A DNA stretch of 64,000 nt, taken from Euborellia annulipes. Its lineage: Eukaryota; Arthropoda; Insecta; Dermaptera; Anisolabididae. Position numbers and translations under genes: made by a program. Where the stretch lies: NCBI GenBank assembly GCA_023213315.1, contig JAKCPI010005213.1, positions 1-64,000 of the forward strand, given 5' to 3'. Below are positions 33,685 to 44,702 of the stretch, piece after piece (within the stretch, counting starts at the first letter, position 1; every line of letters starts with the position of its first letter). The notes under the pieces are model-generated. The model saw nothing but the letters and a program-made list of their open reading frames with translations, was not told the origin of the DNA and did no database searches.

Positions 33685-34480
33685 AGGTTGTTCGGATAGT
33701 ACATCGTAAGTCATAATAGAATCTAAATTTTTTTTTAAATAAAATTAAAAATTTGAATGCCAAAATTCCTTATTATAATTTAGTCGTGACCTATCATAGT
33801 TTATAATTGGATTAAGTTAATAATTTAATTACCAAAAATAATAAATGAATGACTTTCGACTTGAGCAGTTTTTCACGTAATATAGAACTGGCAACATTGC
33901 ATTCATCAACTATCTATTTTAAATCTTAAACGCCTTAAATTTTATTTTATTTAATATATTACAATGTTTAATGCAAATCAGTTTAAACACAATGGACGAT
34001 TTGCGAGAAAAAATATTGTAAAATTGAAAAAAAAAATGTATCTGACATAGAGATAAGACACTTATGTTATGCGACGTTGCCAGGCTGGTCTGACTCTCGA
34101 GAATTCATTATTTTTAAATATTAGCGACTGTCATTTTGGAGAATTTTTTGACTTTCTTGTTAAAATATCTTTAAAAGCGGTCGGCAGAAACTTTTGGTTT
34201 TATTTTTAACGTATTCCTCGGAAGTGAATTAATAAAATGTAAGTTTTTTTGTTTTTGTATCATTTGCACAGATGCCTATATAATTCGATATGTGTGCGTT
34301 TCGTCGTTATTCCCCATAGGCTACATGTTAAATTTCAATTTTTTAAAAATTAATTACACGATAACCCTGTGTCAGATCTGCTTCAAAATTTTATTTTATA
34401 CGTATTTGATAGTGATTAATAACATATTAAAAAATTAGCTTTTAATCAGTTAAAGTGCTTTAATGTCCGAACAACCTTAA
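33682..34480. mobile_element. TIR element with TTA target duplication (2 of 2)
   Basis: Ends AGGTTGTTCGGA (33,685) and TCCGAACAACCT (ends 34,477), flanked by TTA at 33,682-33,684 and 34,478-34,480. The left TTA is also the right TTA of the preceding element. Non-coding, about 790 bp. Confidence 0.7.
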
Positions 34481-35304
34481 ATACTAAATAAATATTTTTC
34501 TCAGTTTTTAATTTAACATACGCCAATTGATTTCCCATTATCATTCCCATTTTCCAATTATTAAATTAAGATTAAAAACGCGATTTTAATACCCTTAATT
34601 GAATAATTTTCTGAAAATTTTCAGTTAAAAGCCTACGATCCGAAAAAAGTTTCACTTGCATCGTGGTTTCATAAAACCACACTTTTTTTTTTGACTCCTT
34701 AATAAAAAATAATAATAATATATTCGCGATAATAATTTAGGAAGTTTAAATAAGAGAGAGATAATACAAAGATACAAATGGTATTCGCTGATATTAGATT
34801 GATATCTAGAGAGAGTCAGTTGGCCGTTCTCTCAACAGATGGCACCAGTAGAGTCCAAATGAGGCTTTGTCTACTGATTATTTTCTCTCCCCCATTTAGG
34901 GAATTCATGATCTTTAGTATTATTAATTTTAAATATTGTTTCATGATGAAAACTATAAAGGCACTGAGATGCTGAAAGCCACCCTGAATACAGAAAGTAA
35001 TATAAGGAGGTAATAAAAACAGAAAGTCCAGCATCCTCTTATTATACTAATGAAATTAAAATTTCATTGACACGAAAAGTTCTTAAAAACTGCATGCCAT
35101 CTAGCGAACACGATTGGAACTGCGTCGCAAATCTAGTCGCCTTCTAGGGCTGCAACCTCCCAAGTAAAGTGGCGATTTTAACAAATATTAACTAGGTAGA
35201 GCTTTGTTTGAAACAAAGTTGTTCTTTTTTTTCAATCAACTCTCAAATAGACTGTAAATAAGCCAGTCAGTATACCGTTTAAGAAAACAAGTTTGTGTTT
35301 GATT

Positions 35305-35372
35305 GGGCAAAAAAAAGTACGCCGCCTGGAATCGAACCAGGACTTCCACGCTTTGGCGGCGGTATTTGATGG
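35305..35372 (-). other. tRNA-like fragment with intact T-arm
   Basis: On the minus strand CCTGGTTCGATTCCAGG forms a perfect 5-bp T-arm with a standard loop, followed by CGGCGTA and a T-run. TACCGCCG upstream could pair with that 3' acceptor-like strand, but there is no recognisable D-arm. It may be a tRNA pseudogene or SINE scrap. It lies about 55 bp left of the first transporter exon, in the intron. Confidence 0.4.
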
Positions 35373-35426
35373 CTGTTTAGGGAGAAATAATAAAATAAGT
35401 GAGAGGAAAAAATATTGTATTTTCAG

Positions 35427-35640
35427 GTATCGGATATGCCATCTGCCTCATCGACATCTACATGGGAATGTACTACAATACGATCATCGGTTGGGCGGTC
35501 TATTATCTGTTTGCATCGTTCCAATCGGAACTTCCATGGACCAAATGCGGAAATGAATGGAATACACCTGCATGTACGCCTATAGATGTGGAGGTCAAAC
35601 CCAACGTAACCACCACCAGTCCAGCAAGGGAGTTCTTCGA
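35427..35640 (+). CDS. SLC6 serotonin-transporter-like exon: TM3 to extracellular loop 2
   Basis: An internal 214-bp exon between TATTTTCAG and GTGAGT. It enters with two bases of a split Gly codon and leaves with GA of a split Glu codon. It encodes TM3 (GIGYAICLIDIYMGMYYN), the start of TM4-side sequence (WAVYYLFASF), and LPWTKCGNEWNTPAC, which holds the two cysteines that form the EL2 disulfide in monoamine transporters. NVTT in the loop is an N-glycosylation sequon. The Tyr-Tyr-Asn corresponds to human SERT 175-177. Met occupies the Ile172 position and Asp the Ala169 position, as I recall for Drosophila SERT. EL2 is slightly shorter than in the human protein. Confidence 0.93.
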
Positions 35641-35949
35641 GTGAGTACTCCTTATTTTCTCAACTATACATATATTTGGATGTTACTTTAAAATTATTTT
35701 TAACATACTATTTGTCTTGACTTGGTATTACTTTAAAGTCTTGCAACGAATAATTCATACGCTTGTTTAATAATTAATCATTCCCGAGATGCTTTGAAGT
35801 CGGCCTGAGAGTTTTTAACTGAAATATTACCAACCCTTCAAATAACCCCCTAATAACAACAGCAAGTTAAAAATAATTATTATACGAAAAAAGTATCTAG
35901 CGAATGCAAACAAAACACAAAAATATATTTATTAAAGGTTTGTATTATT

Positions 35950-36146
35950 TAATAGGAGAATTAAATTCAAGTATGATTCACAAGGTTTTTTGTTTCAATG
36001 ATTTATTTATTTAACTTTATACGTATTTCGACACCATCATCATCGGAAGTGAATTACATACTGAATAGACTAGGATGTTAATGTTAAATAAATAAATCAA
36101 TGAAACAAAAAAACCTTGTGTATCATACTTGAATTCTCCTATTAAA
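35950..36146. mobile_element. Inverted pair with decayed hammerhead motif
   Basis: Arms of about 85 bp (AATTCAAGTATGAT and complement) with, on the minus strand near 36,023-36,058, CCGATGA...GTC GAAA, then the palindrome ATACGTAT and A. The core has one U-to-C change. Confidence 0.55.
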
Positions 36147-36680
36147 GCATAATGTTTCAACTAGAACCAACGGTTACCAGTTTAAAAATAAAAAAAGTTG
36201 TATTATTATTAGTTTGGAAGTTTTTAATTATAGACCACATTTGTATCAATTATTTATTAAAAATATAATTACTCAACAACGTTTCGAGTGTTTAATCTGC
36301 AGCAACCAACTTCCCCTTAGAAGACTTGAGCCGAAGCAAAGGCACAGAATCTGAAAACCTCTGCAGAGTCGAAATGTTATACAATGTTTATCTTTTTAAT
36401 AAATAATGGTATATAATTATCTCTTAATAATAAAAACACAAAAATGTGTATTTTTTAACAATTAAATCGCTATTGATTACCGAAACGTTAACAATTAAAA
36501 TAAAATAAAAAAGTAGAAATAAATCATTTTCAGATTTTTATTTCAAATTTATATTTATTATAGCTAAATTTCGGGGTATTGAAGAGCTAAAAATTCGCGA
36601 ATACCAAATGAACTAAAATTTTAAAATTGATGCCGCTTAAATGAATGACTGCATCGTTCAGATTGCATTTTTTTTTTTTA

Positions 36681-36962
36681 ATTTAAGGCAGTGGTTTCCA
36701 AACTTTATGTTACCACGTCTCCCTTAAAAATAATTAATCTTATGACGCCTCCCCCCCCACCCCGATTTTATAAAATAATACAAAATCAAAAAAAATATAA
36801 ATTTATATAAAAATATTTAAAATAAATTTTTTTTCAAAAAAGTTTTTTTTTTAATGTCGGAGGGGTGGGGGTAATTACACTTTTATCCCCCCCCCTTGTA
36901 TCCGCCCTTGCTAGGGAGGCGCGCCTCACAGTTTGGAAAACGCTGGTATAAGGGTATTTTAT
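36681..36962. mobile_element. hAT-type MITE (CAGTGGTTTCCAAAC ends)
   Basis: Left end CAGTGGTTTCCAAAC (36,689), right end GTTTGGAAAACGCTG (ends 36,954). The flanks ATTTAAGG and GTATAAGG match at 6 of 8 bases, an aged 8-bp TSD. A C-rich inner part ends CCGCCCTTG. Confidence 0.65.
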
Positions 36963-36979
36963 GGCTGGTGGAATTTGTA

Positions 36980-37187
36980 TCAGGAATGAAAGTTAAAAAA
37001 AACGAAGCTAGAATTTTTTCTTTAAAAATATATTTTAACAGCTTACGTTTCGGTCTTGGTCAAAGATATTCTTGGATGACCACTAACAGCTCCGAGGATG
37101 GCTTTGAAAAAAGCCGATACGTTAGCTGTTAAAATATATGTTTAAAGAAAAAATTCTGGCTTCGTTTTTTCTAACTTTCATTCCTGA
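36980..37187. mobile_element. Inverted pair with hammerhead-like motif
   Basis: Arms of about 85 bp (GGAATGAAAGTTA and complement, AACGAAGC and complement). The plus-strand arm holds the motif at 37,084-37,131. The minus-strand arm holds only a remnant. Confidence 0.65.
37084..37131 (+). ncRNA. Hammerhead-like motif with perfect 8-bp stem I, mutated core
   Basis: TAACAGCT, CCGAGGA, T, GGCTTT, GAAA loop, AAAGCC, GATA, CGTT, AGCTGTTA. Stem I is a perfect 8 bp and stem II a perfect 6 bp. The core has CTGA changed to CCGA and GAAA changed to GATA, so catalysis is unlikely. Confidence 0.55.
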
Positions 37188-37204
37188 AGAAAAATATTTT
37201 TCTC

Positions 37205-37467
37205 AAATCTTATTTTCACGCCTTGGGGGGTGCCTAACTTAAATATAAAATTTCAACCTCCTAGCTCAATTCCTTCATGCTTTAAATTGAACCCAAACAG
37301 ACATACAGACAGACCATGTCGCGAAAACCATTTTTTTGGAATCAGGGGACCTCAAAACGTGTATATTTATCAAAGTCTCGACATCGAATTTTTGACATAA
37401 ATCCAATACTTTCTCTCTATAGGTCTATATATATATATTAACTTATACATGTAGGCAAGGGAAAGTA
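37205..37467 (-). mobile_element. Family H left half
   Basis: Contains GGTGCCTAACTTAAATATA, a short CAGACA microsatellite (37,296-37,312), the CAGGGGACCTCAAAACGTG block and a degraded end hairpin. Confidence 0.7.
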
Positions 37468-38042
37468 AAAAATTCAAATACTGATTGAGATTAGTTCTAT
37501 ATATAAAAAGATGCGGAAACTCAGCCTAGTAAAATTCTAAGTGGACAAATCATATCTTACTTTTCTACCTAATGAAAAAATCCCTACAATATTCTGCAAT
37601 ATTCTGCAATGGATTCCCGATTCGAAGTTACCCTGTGTTATTATTTATCTGTTTATGAGAGTTTCGAAATCTTCAAAAATTAATTCCGCCCCAGTAATAA
37701 GAAATTTTAGAATGACATTAAAATGTTTCTATCCTACTATACTCTTTGCTAAATATTGAATATAAATTTTAACTCAAACGGAATGCACTTATTTTTTAGT
37801 AAAAGTATTAAAAAACATTTATATCTATATGCATTATAGGGGATAGGGCATTAACCCCCCTTGTTAATGTCTTCATACCTCCCGTTTAAGGAAATGCGAG
37901 CCTTCACCGCAAAATTACTCGCAAAATAATTTGAATACAATTATAAATAATTATTTTAATTTTTATTTTATTTTAATTTTCAACCCTTAATCCACCCCTG
38001 TGTAAAAGTATATTAAGGAAATTTGATTAACAAAAATATTCC

Positions 38043-38215
38043 GAACGTCGCGGGTCCGATTTGGATACCAAATGGCTTAAATTGAAATGCCTGGACCCCC
38101 AATATGTATATTATTAATTAATAACGGATATCGTATAAAGTCTTATATGGCCTGAGTTGTCGAAAACACTGTGTGAGTGTGAATGAGAAAGTGTTTAAAA
38201 AAAAATAAATAAATA
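38043..38215 (+). mobile_element. tRNA-derived SINE (family S), 5' truncated
   Basis: Starts in the GTCGCGGGTCC B-box remnant and keeps AATGCCTGGACCCC, AACGGATATCG and CTTATATGGCCTGAG, ending in an A-rich tail. Confidence 0.75.
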
Positions 38216-39030
38216 AATAACTAATTTTTTTTCAATGACACCTTCACTCCCCCTTTCAACAGCTTATATTCTCCCTCTACCCTTTGTGAAATACAAAATA
38301 TTTAATTTCATATTCAAAAGAATCGTTTTTTGCAGTCAAATTATTTGTTTTTATCATTTTTTTTTCAACGATAAAATGCGTAATAATTACCTTTAATAAG
38401 ACTCTCAAGAGGGTGAGTTGGCTGACGGTGAGGTTAGGGTGGGTTACACTATATTAATTATTCACTTTGATTCACTTTAAACACAAAAAAAGAAGGCAGC
38501 GCCTGCAGCCCGGCAACGCTCTCGACTCGACTGAACGAGAGATAAGACTTGTCTCTCTCTGTTTGTATAGGAATAAAAATAAATGAAAATAACAATTCCC
38601 TTTTTATTAAAAGTAAAAAAATACCGTTTGCTCTAATCTAACTATATTTAGAGCTGGAAAAAAAATGTCAACAAGTGATTTGGAATATTCCAAGGCCTTT
38701 CAACGATAAAATGCATAATATATAATAATCAACCCTTCATCCCCCTAATCAAAATAATAATCAACGCAATTTTTTGAATTTTTTTGTTTAGTGGCTTCGA
38801 TTTAGCTAAAATAAATTAAAAAACATTTTTTTCAATTTTTCAACCCCTAATCCAATCTTTTTTTTTAACACTTACACTTTTTTTCCCATTTAAAATTAGG
38901 CCATTTAAGACTTTTAACACAATGATTACTAATTCAATTATCTATAAGATATAGAGCGAATTTTTAAAAAATATCTTTTATTTAATGCGATTAATCAAAA
39001 AAAAAAAATTTATTTTTTCGAAAATCAAAA

Positions 39031-39971
39031 AAAAAATCTGGTGTGACTGGCGCACAGCACACAACTTTCTCTTACCTTCGGTAATCGAAAGTTGTGTACT
39101 GTGCTTGTCACACCAGATTTTTTTGTGTCGACATGTATTTGTTCCCGACAGCAGTGGCGGATTAATGCCATTTTGTCGGGGGAGGGCGGTTTTTTATTTT
39201 TTTTATTTAAGGACTTTGTGGGCATCTATGGTCATTTAGACCCCTTTCCTATTTATTTAAATTGATTGGTAACAAATTCAATTGAAATTAAAGCCCGGAA
39301 ATCATAATTTCTTTAGATTACTAGTTTTTATAACATTGTGAATTTCTTCTCGGGGGGGGGGGGGGCGATCGCCCCCCTCGCCCCCCCCCCTTTAATCCGC
39401 CCCTGCCCGACAGTAGGGTACATTCGATTTTCAAGATGTACAATTTATAAGTATGGGAAAATATTTATATTTTGTTACCAAGGCAACCATTTCTTCTATC
39501 TTTTCTATGGAGTACAAGAGTAAAGTGGTCTTCAGAAGATTTCAATCACAAAATGAGAATATACATTTTATAGCGAATCTAAAAAATAATTGATTTTTGA
39601 ATTTTAAAAAAAATCGTTGGAGCAAATTTAGAGAAAATCGAAAAAAACTGAAAAAGTGCATCAGTAAAGTACTAGTACTCTTTGGCCGATTTTGTTCAAA
39701 AGCTTCGTGTTACGTCCCATGAGGGTGCCTAACTTAAATATACAATTTCAACCTCCTAGCTCTTTTCGTTCTTGAGATATTTTGTTCACAGACAGACACA
39801 CAGACACACAGACAGACAGACAGACCATGTCGCGAAAACCACTTTTTTAGATTCAGGGGACCTCAAAACGTGTATATCCGTCAAAATCTCGACATCGAAT
39901 TTTTGACATGAAACCAATACTTTCTCTCTCTATATATATTAACATATATATATGTAGAGGTAAGAGAAAGT
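39031..39971 (-). mobile_element. Family H copy nested in family T and split by a MITE
   Basis: Full-length family H with the long palindrome (39,031-39,118) and left hairpin (to 39,971). The CAGACA microsatellite is near 39,790-39,825. A hAT-type MITE interrupts it at its CCCGACAG sequence. Confidence 0.85.
39144..39413. mobile_element. hAT-type MITE (CAGTGGCGGATTAA ends) with 8-bp TSD
   Basis: Ends CAGTGGCGGATTAATG (39,152) and TTAATCCGCCCCTG (ends 39,405), flanked by CCCGACAG at 39,144-39,151 and 39,406-39,413. The TSD is part of the family H consensus. The inside includes sequence similar to the body of the second SINE family and a C/G-rich stretch. Confidence 0.92.
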
Positions 39972-40095
39972 AAAAAGGGCTTCTATAAGTTGTAGATATT
40001 TTAAATAGCTTTAATTTAAAAAAAAAATTGAGGTCGATAGCTTCAAAATTGTGGCCGCTGGAATCTCCCAAAATTAGCACTCCGAGAAGTGCACC

Positions 40096-41344
40096 TTAAG
40101 TTATAAGAATTTTATATGCTTAAATGCAATGCGTTCGGGGCAGCCATTCAAGCAACATTCAAATTTTATAAAGATAAAAATGAGGTGAAAATTGAACTTA
40201 GAGAAACGTATAACTAACTCTCAGAAACATCAACAAAAAAATTCCAATATCGATCTGAAAATTACCTCTGGGATTATTTATTTTTTTTTTTAAACATTCC
40301 TCAGGATGTCGGGGTTCTAAATTAAATATTTAATTTTCCCTGGAAGCTCCATTGAAGAAAAATTGAGCTTATTTTACTAAAATGAATGATGTTGTTTGTT
40401 AATCAGCAAGGATTTTTTTACTTCTCAAAAACAATACCATTGAAAATCTAAAAAGAATTTATCTTCTAGATACAATAATTTCATGTCAAAACATTTGCTT
40501 AAAACGAATAAATAATTATCGAGAATAGAGAGCGGATTTATTTAATTAATTATAATCCCAGTGGGAATGAGGATTGAAGGGGGGTGGGCGAGTGGATGAT
40601 ATCATTTGAAAATTTCGTCGTCAACAGAAAACAAGTTTTTGTCTTTTGCGCAAGGGCTTAAAATGGTTCAATCAACGCAAGAATTGGACATCCACTTTGC
40701 AAAGTTATGACTTCTCGTCGAAGTATAAACGAGATAGAAGAAGAAGAAGAAGAAGAAGAGGGAGTATTTCAAGCAGAACTAACTCAACTAAAACAGTTTA
40801 CAATTTGCAAATTAAGAACTCTTTAAATGTAGGTTGGGGAGGGGGAATAATCGGATTCTAGGGGATGGTTGGAATATTCACTCATTAGAGCAATGATTTC
40901 TCAAAATCCCCCTCGGGGAATTTACTAACTTGTAAAAGAAAGTTTTTTTTAAATACAACAACGTTTTTTTTTTAAATAAACACTTTATATGTTATCAGTT
41001 GAGTTTGGATTTGTTTTATTTGACCTAACTAAAAATCAAATTTCATAACAAAAATAGAAGAGAAGAATAATTGGGTGAAACTGATTGAGGAAATCTCAAA
41101 ACGAATATTTCCATTGAAAATGTGTTTTAGAAATTGTACTCTCTGTAAGTGAGTCATCATCCTTAGAATAAATGTTGCAGTTAATATTTTTAAATATAAA
41201 TAAAGGGTCGGACTAAGCCGAGCGCACAACTTTGCCCACCCACTATTCAAGAAAAAAATATATTGCCCCCCCCAGAGCCCCCCTAATGATCCGATGGTAT
41301 ACATATTATATATCATTTTATTGATGTTTTATGGCTGTGAAGAT
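40096..41344. other. Non-coding, no gene seen
   Basis: A (GAA)n/(GA)n stretch lies at 40,735-40,762. Otherwise unremarkable AT-rich intron. Confidence 0.5.
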
Positions 41345-41597
41345 TTACTCAGGAATTTGCAGTGACTTTGCAGCCAGGAGATTAAATAAAAAATCTTTTA
41401 TTTAATTTTTATTCGCCGACGTTCGGTCGCCAATCGCGACCTTCATCAGGGCAAATATTTGATATATATTTGACAATATTTGCCCTGATGAAGGTCGCGA
41501 TTGGCGACCGAAACGTCGGCGAATAAAAAAATTAAATAAAAGATTTTTTATTTAATCTCCTGGCTGCAAAGTCACTGCAAATTCCTGAGTATATCAT
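41345..41597. mobile_element. Near-perfect inverted pair carrying hammerhead ribozyme motifs
   Basis: Arms of about 120 bp (CTCAGGAATTTGCAGTGAC and complement; TTAAATAAA and complement; the motif itself) fold back around a centre near 41,470. The plus-strand arm has an intact hammerhead. The minus-strand arm (41,410-41,460) has lost one A of GAAA. The high arm identity suggests a recent origin. A diverged single copy lies near 63,487-63,570. Confidence 0.8.
41477..41525 (+). ncRNA. Hammerhead ribozyme candidate, best copy
   Basis: Elements in order: stem I strand TATTTGCC (41,477-41,484); CTGATGA (41,485-41,491); extra A; stem II GGTCGC, loop GATTG, GCGACC; GAAA (41,510-41,513); CGTC; stem I strand GGCGAATA (41,518-41,525). 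Stem I is 8 bp with one G-U, stem II 6 bp perfect. Stem III is only the self-complementary ACGT, which suggests it works as a dimer, as known for minimal type I hammerheads of Penelope-like elements. Cleavage is expected after C41,517. The extra A before stem II departs from the textbook core and makes activity uncertain. Confidence 0.7.
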
Positions 41598-41739
41598 TTT
41601 ACTCGGAGAAAATCTAGTTTCTGAATATATAAAAAAAATTATAGGTTATGCAAGAAAAAAATATTCCCCTCCTTAAGACCCCCTAATGGTCCGATGTTTA
41701 CCAAAAGCTTTTCAGTTCTTGGCCTCTAGCCCTAGTTTA

Positions 41740-41885
41740 TGGGTGCAAAATTTCAAAACAATTGAACAAACAGTTTTTGAGTTTTCGTTGACGAAAAAAT
41801 TAACACAGACATACACACAGACACACAGACTTCATTCAAAAACTACTTAAATGTATTCAGGGGACCTCAAAACGCATTTTGGCAG
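41740..41885 (-). repeat. Distant family H relative
   Basis: An ACAGACATACACACAGACAC run precedes TTCAGGGGACCTCAAAACG, the same order as in family H, but the neighbouring blocks differ. Probably an older subfamily. Confidence 0.45.
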
Positions 41886-42449
41886 CTTCAGAAAATTTTT
41901 TTACGATTATAATAACTTTACCTGTCCAACCTACGGTTGATGGGCAAAGTTAAAAATAAAAAATTAGTTTTCTAGGAATATTTAATAGATGAGAAGATTA
42001 TAGGTAAATTTTTTAAAGAAAGCTGGATTAAGGATTAATAATCCAAATAAAAGGGTCAAATGAAAAATTAACAAGGCCGGGGTATGAGATATATAGTTTG
42101 TATATAAACTTACAAATTCTGAAGCCGAGGAGTCAACTGAGTGATGAGTAAATGGAATGCAGCCGGAGTTAACTGACGTGTGAGTGATGAGTAAATGAAA
42201 TGCAGCCTCGCCGATCTGTAACAAAGATAGTATTAATATTACTAAAAAGGATAAATTAATATATCGTAGAAAGCCTACTTCTAAGATAAGAATTGTATTA
42301 AACTCTCCGTAATATCTTATATAGGTTATTTCTGCAATGTGCGGAGTTAATTGAGGAGAAGTCAAATTAGAAAAAATATTCCTAGTCTGAAATTTCTTCT
42401 TTTATCTTATAGACCTATCCACCATTTTGTTTTTCTAAATAGTATACAG

Positions 42450-42690
42450 CAGAATTTCCCAACCTTTTGAAGTTCACGGCACCCTTGGGAATAACATTAA
42501 TACACCCTTCCTTGAATTAAAAAACAAAAATTAAGTTTAATTTGTAAATTTATTGAAATATTATATAATAAGTAACGTACACCATAACATAATATGATAA
42601 ACTTTACTACAGTCACTGAATAAAAATGCATGAATAGTTTTGTTAGCTTAAGATAGGATAATTTTTTTGGGTGCCGGTTGGGAACCACTG
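42450..42690. mobile_element. hAT-type MITE (TTTCCCAACC / GGTTGGGAACCACTG ends)
   Basis: End sequences match the MITEs at 54.07 and 55.88 kb, with the shared inner phrase CACGGCACCC and GGGAATAACATTA. I could not assign a TSD. Confidence 0.6.
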
Positions 42691-42762
42691 GTTTCCAGTA
42701 TAGGGTTGAAAAGAGAGCAAGTACGGGTGCAGCAAATAAAGGGACCCTTTGGATGCCAAATG

Positions 42763-42822
42763 CCGAAACGGAGACGTTTCGGACAAAATTTTATTTGCCC
42801 ATCCTCAGTCCTCGTAGGCTTA
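42763..42822 (-). ncRNA. Hammerhead-like motif
   Basis: On the minus strand: AGGA, CTGAGGA, T, GG..CC stem II with a long loop, GAAA, CGTC, TCCG. Stem I is about 3 bp plus a possible outer helix. It lies between inverted GAGAGCAAGTACGGG blocks at 42,713 and 43,128. Confidence 0.45.
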
Positions 42823-43389
42823 TAATTAACTGCACAAAGTTCTCATTGTTGTTGCGGCACAAACATGTATATTTTGCTGCGCCGTCCAGTGGGGATCGAG
42901 AAGTTTTCGGAGGGGTAATCTGGTGTGACTGGTCGAACAGCACAATTTTTCTTATTATCGGTAATTTCAAGGTGCATTCTGTAGTTGTTTCCAGAATTTA
43001 TATACAAATCAAATTTTGAGTATTAATTTTAAAATTTTATATTAAAAACACAATTTTTTCCCAAAAAAATATTTTCTCAAATCTCAGGGGGGTAATTACC
43101 CCCTTTACACCCCCTTGTATCCGCCCTTGACCCGTACTTGCTCTCCTCCCATCTCGTAACATCAACAGCAACTTCTTCCCTCCGGCTTATAGTTTGCAGT
43201 ATATAGAAAGGGTTGACCGATAAGTTGATTTTTTCTCCCAATCTATTTTAGCTTTTGTAAAATTCAGTGAAAAAATCGGTCAAGCTGTTCCAGAGATATA
43301 AATTATTTAATAAAAAAAAAAAAAAAATTGGAGGATATCTAATGAAAGAAACGTTACCGAACCTATGTTTATAATAACTTCTTTATATT

Positions 43390-43460
43390 GACGAGGAGGC
43401 AAGTGGATTACGAATCTGAAGTCTCAACAGGACCCAGGTTCGAATCAAGCTTGCCACAAA
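43390..43460 (+). repeat. tRNA-like SINE fragment
   Basis: GGACCCAGGTTCGAATCAAG resembles a B box. The A box is not convincing. Confidence 0.3.
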
Positions 43461-44702
43461 TAATTCAACATTGCAATAGGGTAGGAAAGTGGGAGAAGAT
43501 CCCACCCCACAGACACAAATTTAAGGTAGCCTAAGTGCCTTAAAAATGGGAATGACTTCAGCCACTTGACTCCTGCAGGTCTGATTATAAAACCTCTCAA
43601 AACGTCGTAAGTAAAAAAAGGTTTATTATATTTCTTTACGCAATTTTTGATTTTAAAGGCATCGTTTTTAGAGATTATTTTATCCCCCCCCCTCTCTCCT
43701 CCACCCACATCCCACGCAAATAAATCAAATAAGAATTTCACTTTTGAGTAAACTAACAAAAATCAATAGATTTAATTAAATTCCAAACCCCTTTAGGGGC
43801 TTTTTTGAATGGGAAAAGAAGAAAACTTCCGGTCAACTTGTACAATGAATTTAATCACATATAAATAAATGGATGGATTTATATTTGTTAAAAAACACGA
43901 GTTGAAGAGGAAAAAATGGCGTTTTAATTTAGACACATTGCAATTTATTAATTACGTAGAATAATCTTTTATGAATATTTTAGAGAAAAAAAAAGATAAA
44001 AGAGCAAATCTCAATGGACCAGGAGGTGATTAGTTTTTTGCTCAATACATAGGATTAATCAATGTGAATATACTTTTAATAAGAAAATATATTCAAAGAA
44101 AAATTTAGAGGCAATTACTACCTGCCCTTAATTATTATACCGGCGTATTATATTTAATCGAAAAAAAGTTCCAATTAATATAAATACCAAATAAATCGCT
44201 AACATCTAAAAACATTTTCATTTTCACACATAGGGCTTATATAATAACTCTACGGTAAAATAAAATTCCCCGATTACTAAAAATAGAAACCTATTTATTT
44301 AATCTAAACACAAATTACGTTATTTTTAATAATATTTTTTTTTTTTTTTTACATAAACTTTTTAATTATTTATAAAAAAAGATCACGCAATCAATTTTTG
44401 AATTTGTCACACAACCTAAGACAGATTCTGAGAGAAAAATATTTTCATATTTCATGGTATTTTCTATTACGATCTAAAGTTTAAAGCTTTAAATAGTATG
44501 AAATTATTTACTTAACTTTGATATTAATCTTTCTTTTTAGATTAATTTAAAAAATTATTTGACTTTACATGCATACAATTATTATACTCGTATTTATCAT
44601 CATAAAATAAAACAATTGCCCTTTAAATTATTGTAATTTTATTTATTTTTAGAATATTTTTTTTGGATATCTAATCAGTCAAATATTATGAAGAAATTTT
44701 TA
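43461..44702. other. Non-coding, no gene seen
   Basis: AT-rich intron with short homopolymers. Confidence 0.5.

Larger units (their letters stand above)
38906..40095 (-). mobile_element. Family T element, truncated, carrying nested insertions
   Basis: Minus-strand family T sequence (TTAACACAATGATTACTAATT at the left, GGGCTTCTATAAGTTGTAG and GCACTCCGAGAAGTGCACCT at the right) is split in its T7 run by family H. The far terminus is missing. Confidence 0.75.

Noticed and set aside
1..35426. Search for the SERT exon preceding TM3 (TM1-TM2, NGGGAF and ELxLGQ motifs)
   Set aside because: I found no sequence encoding these with splice sites in the left 35 kb. The exon is probably further upstream.
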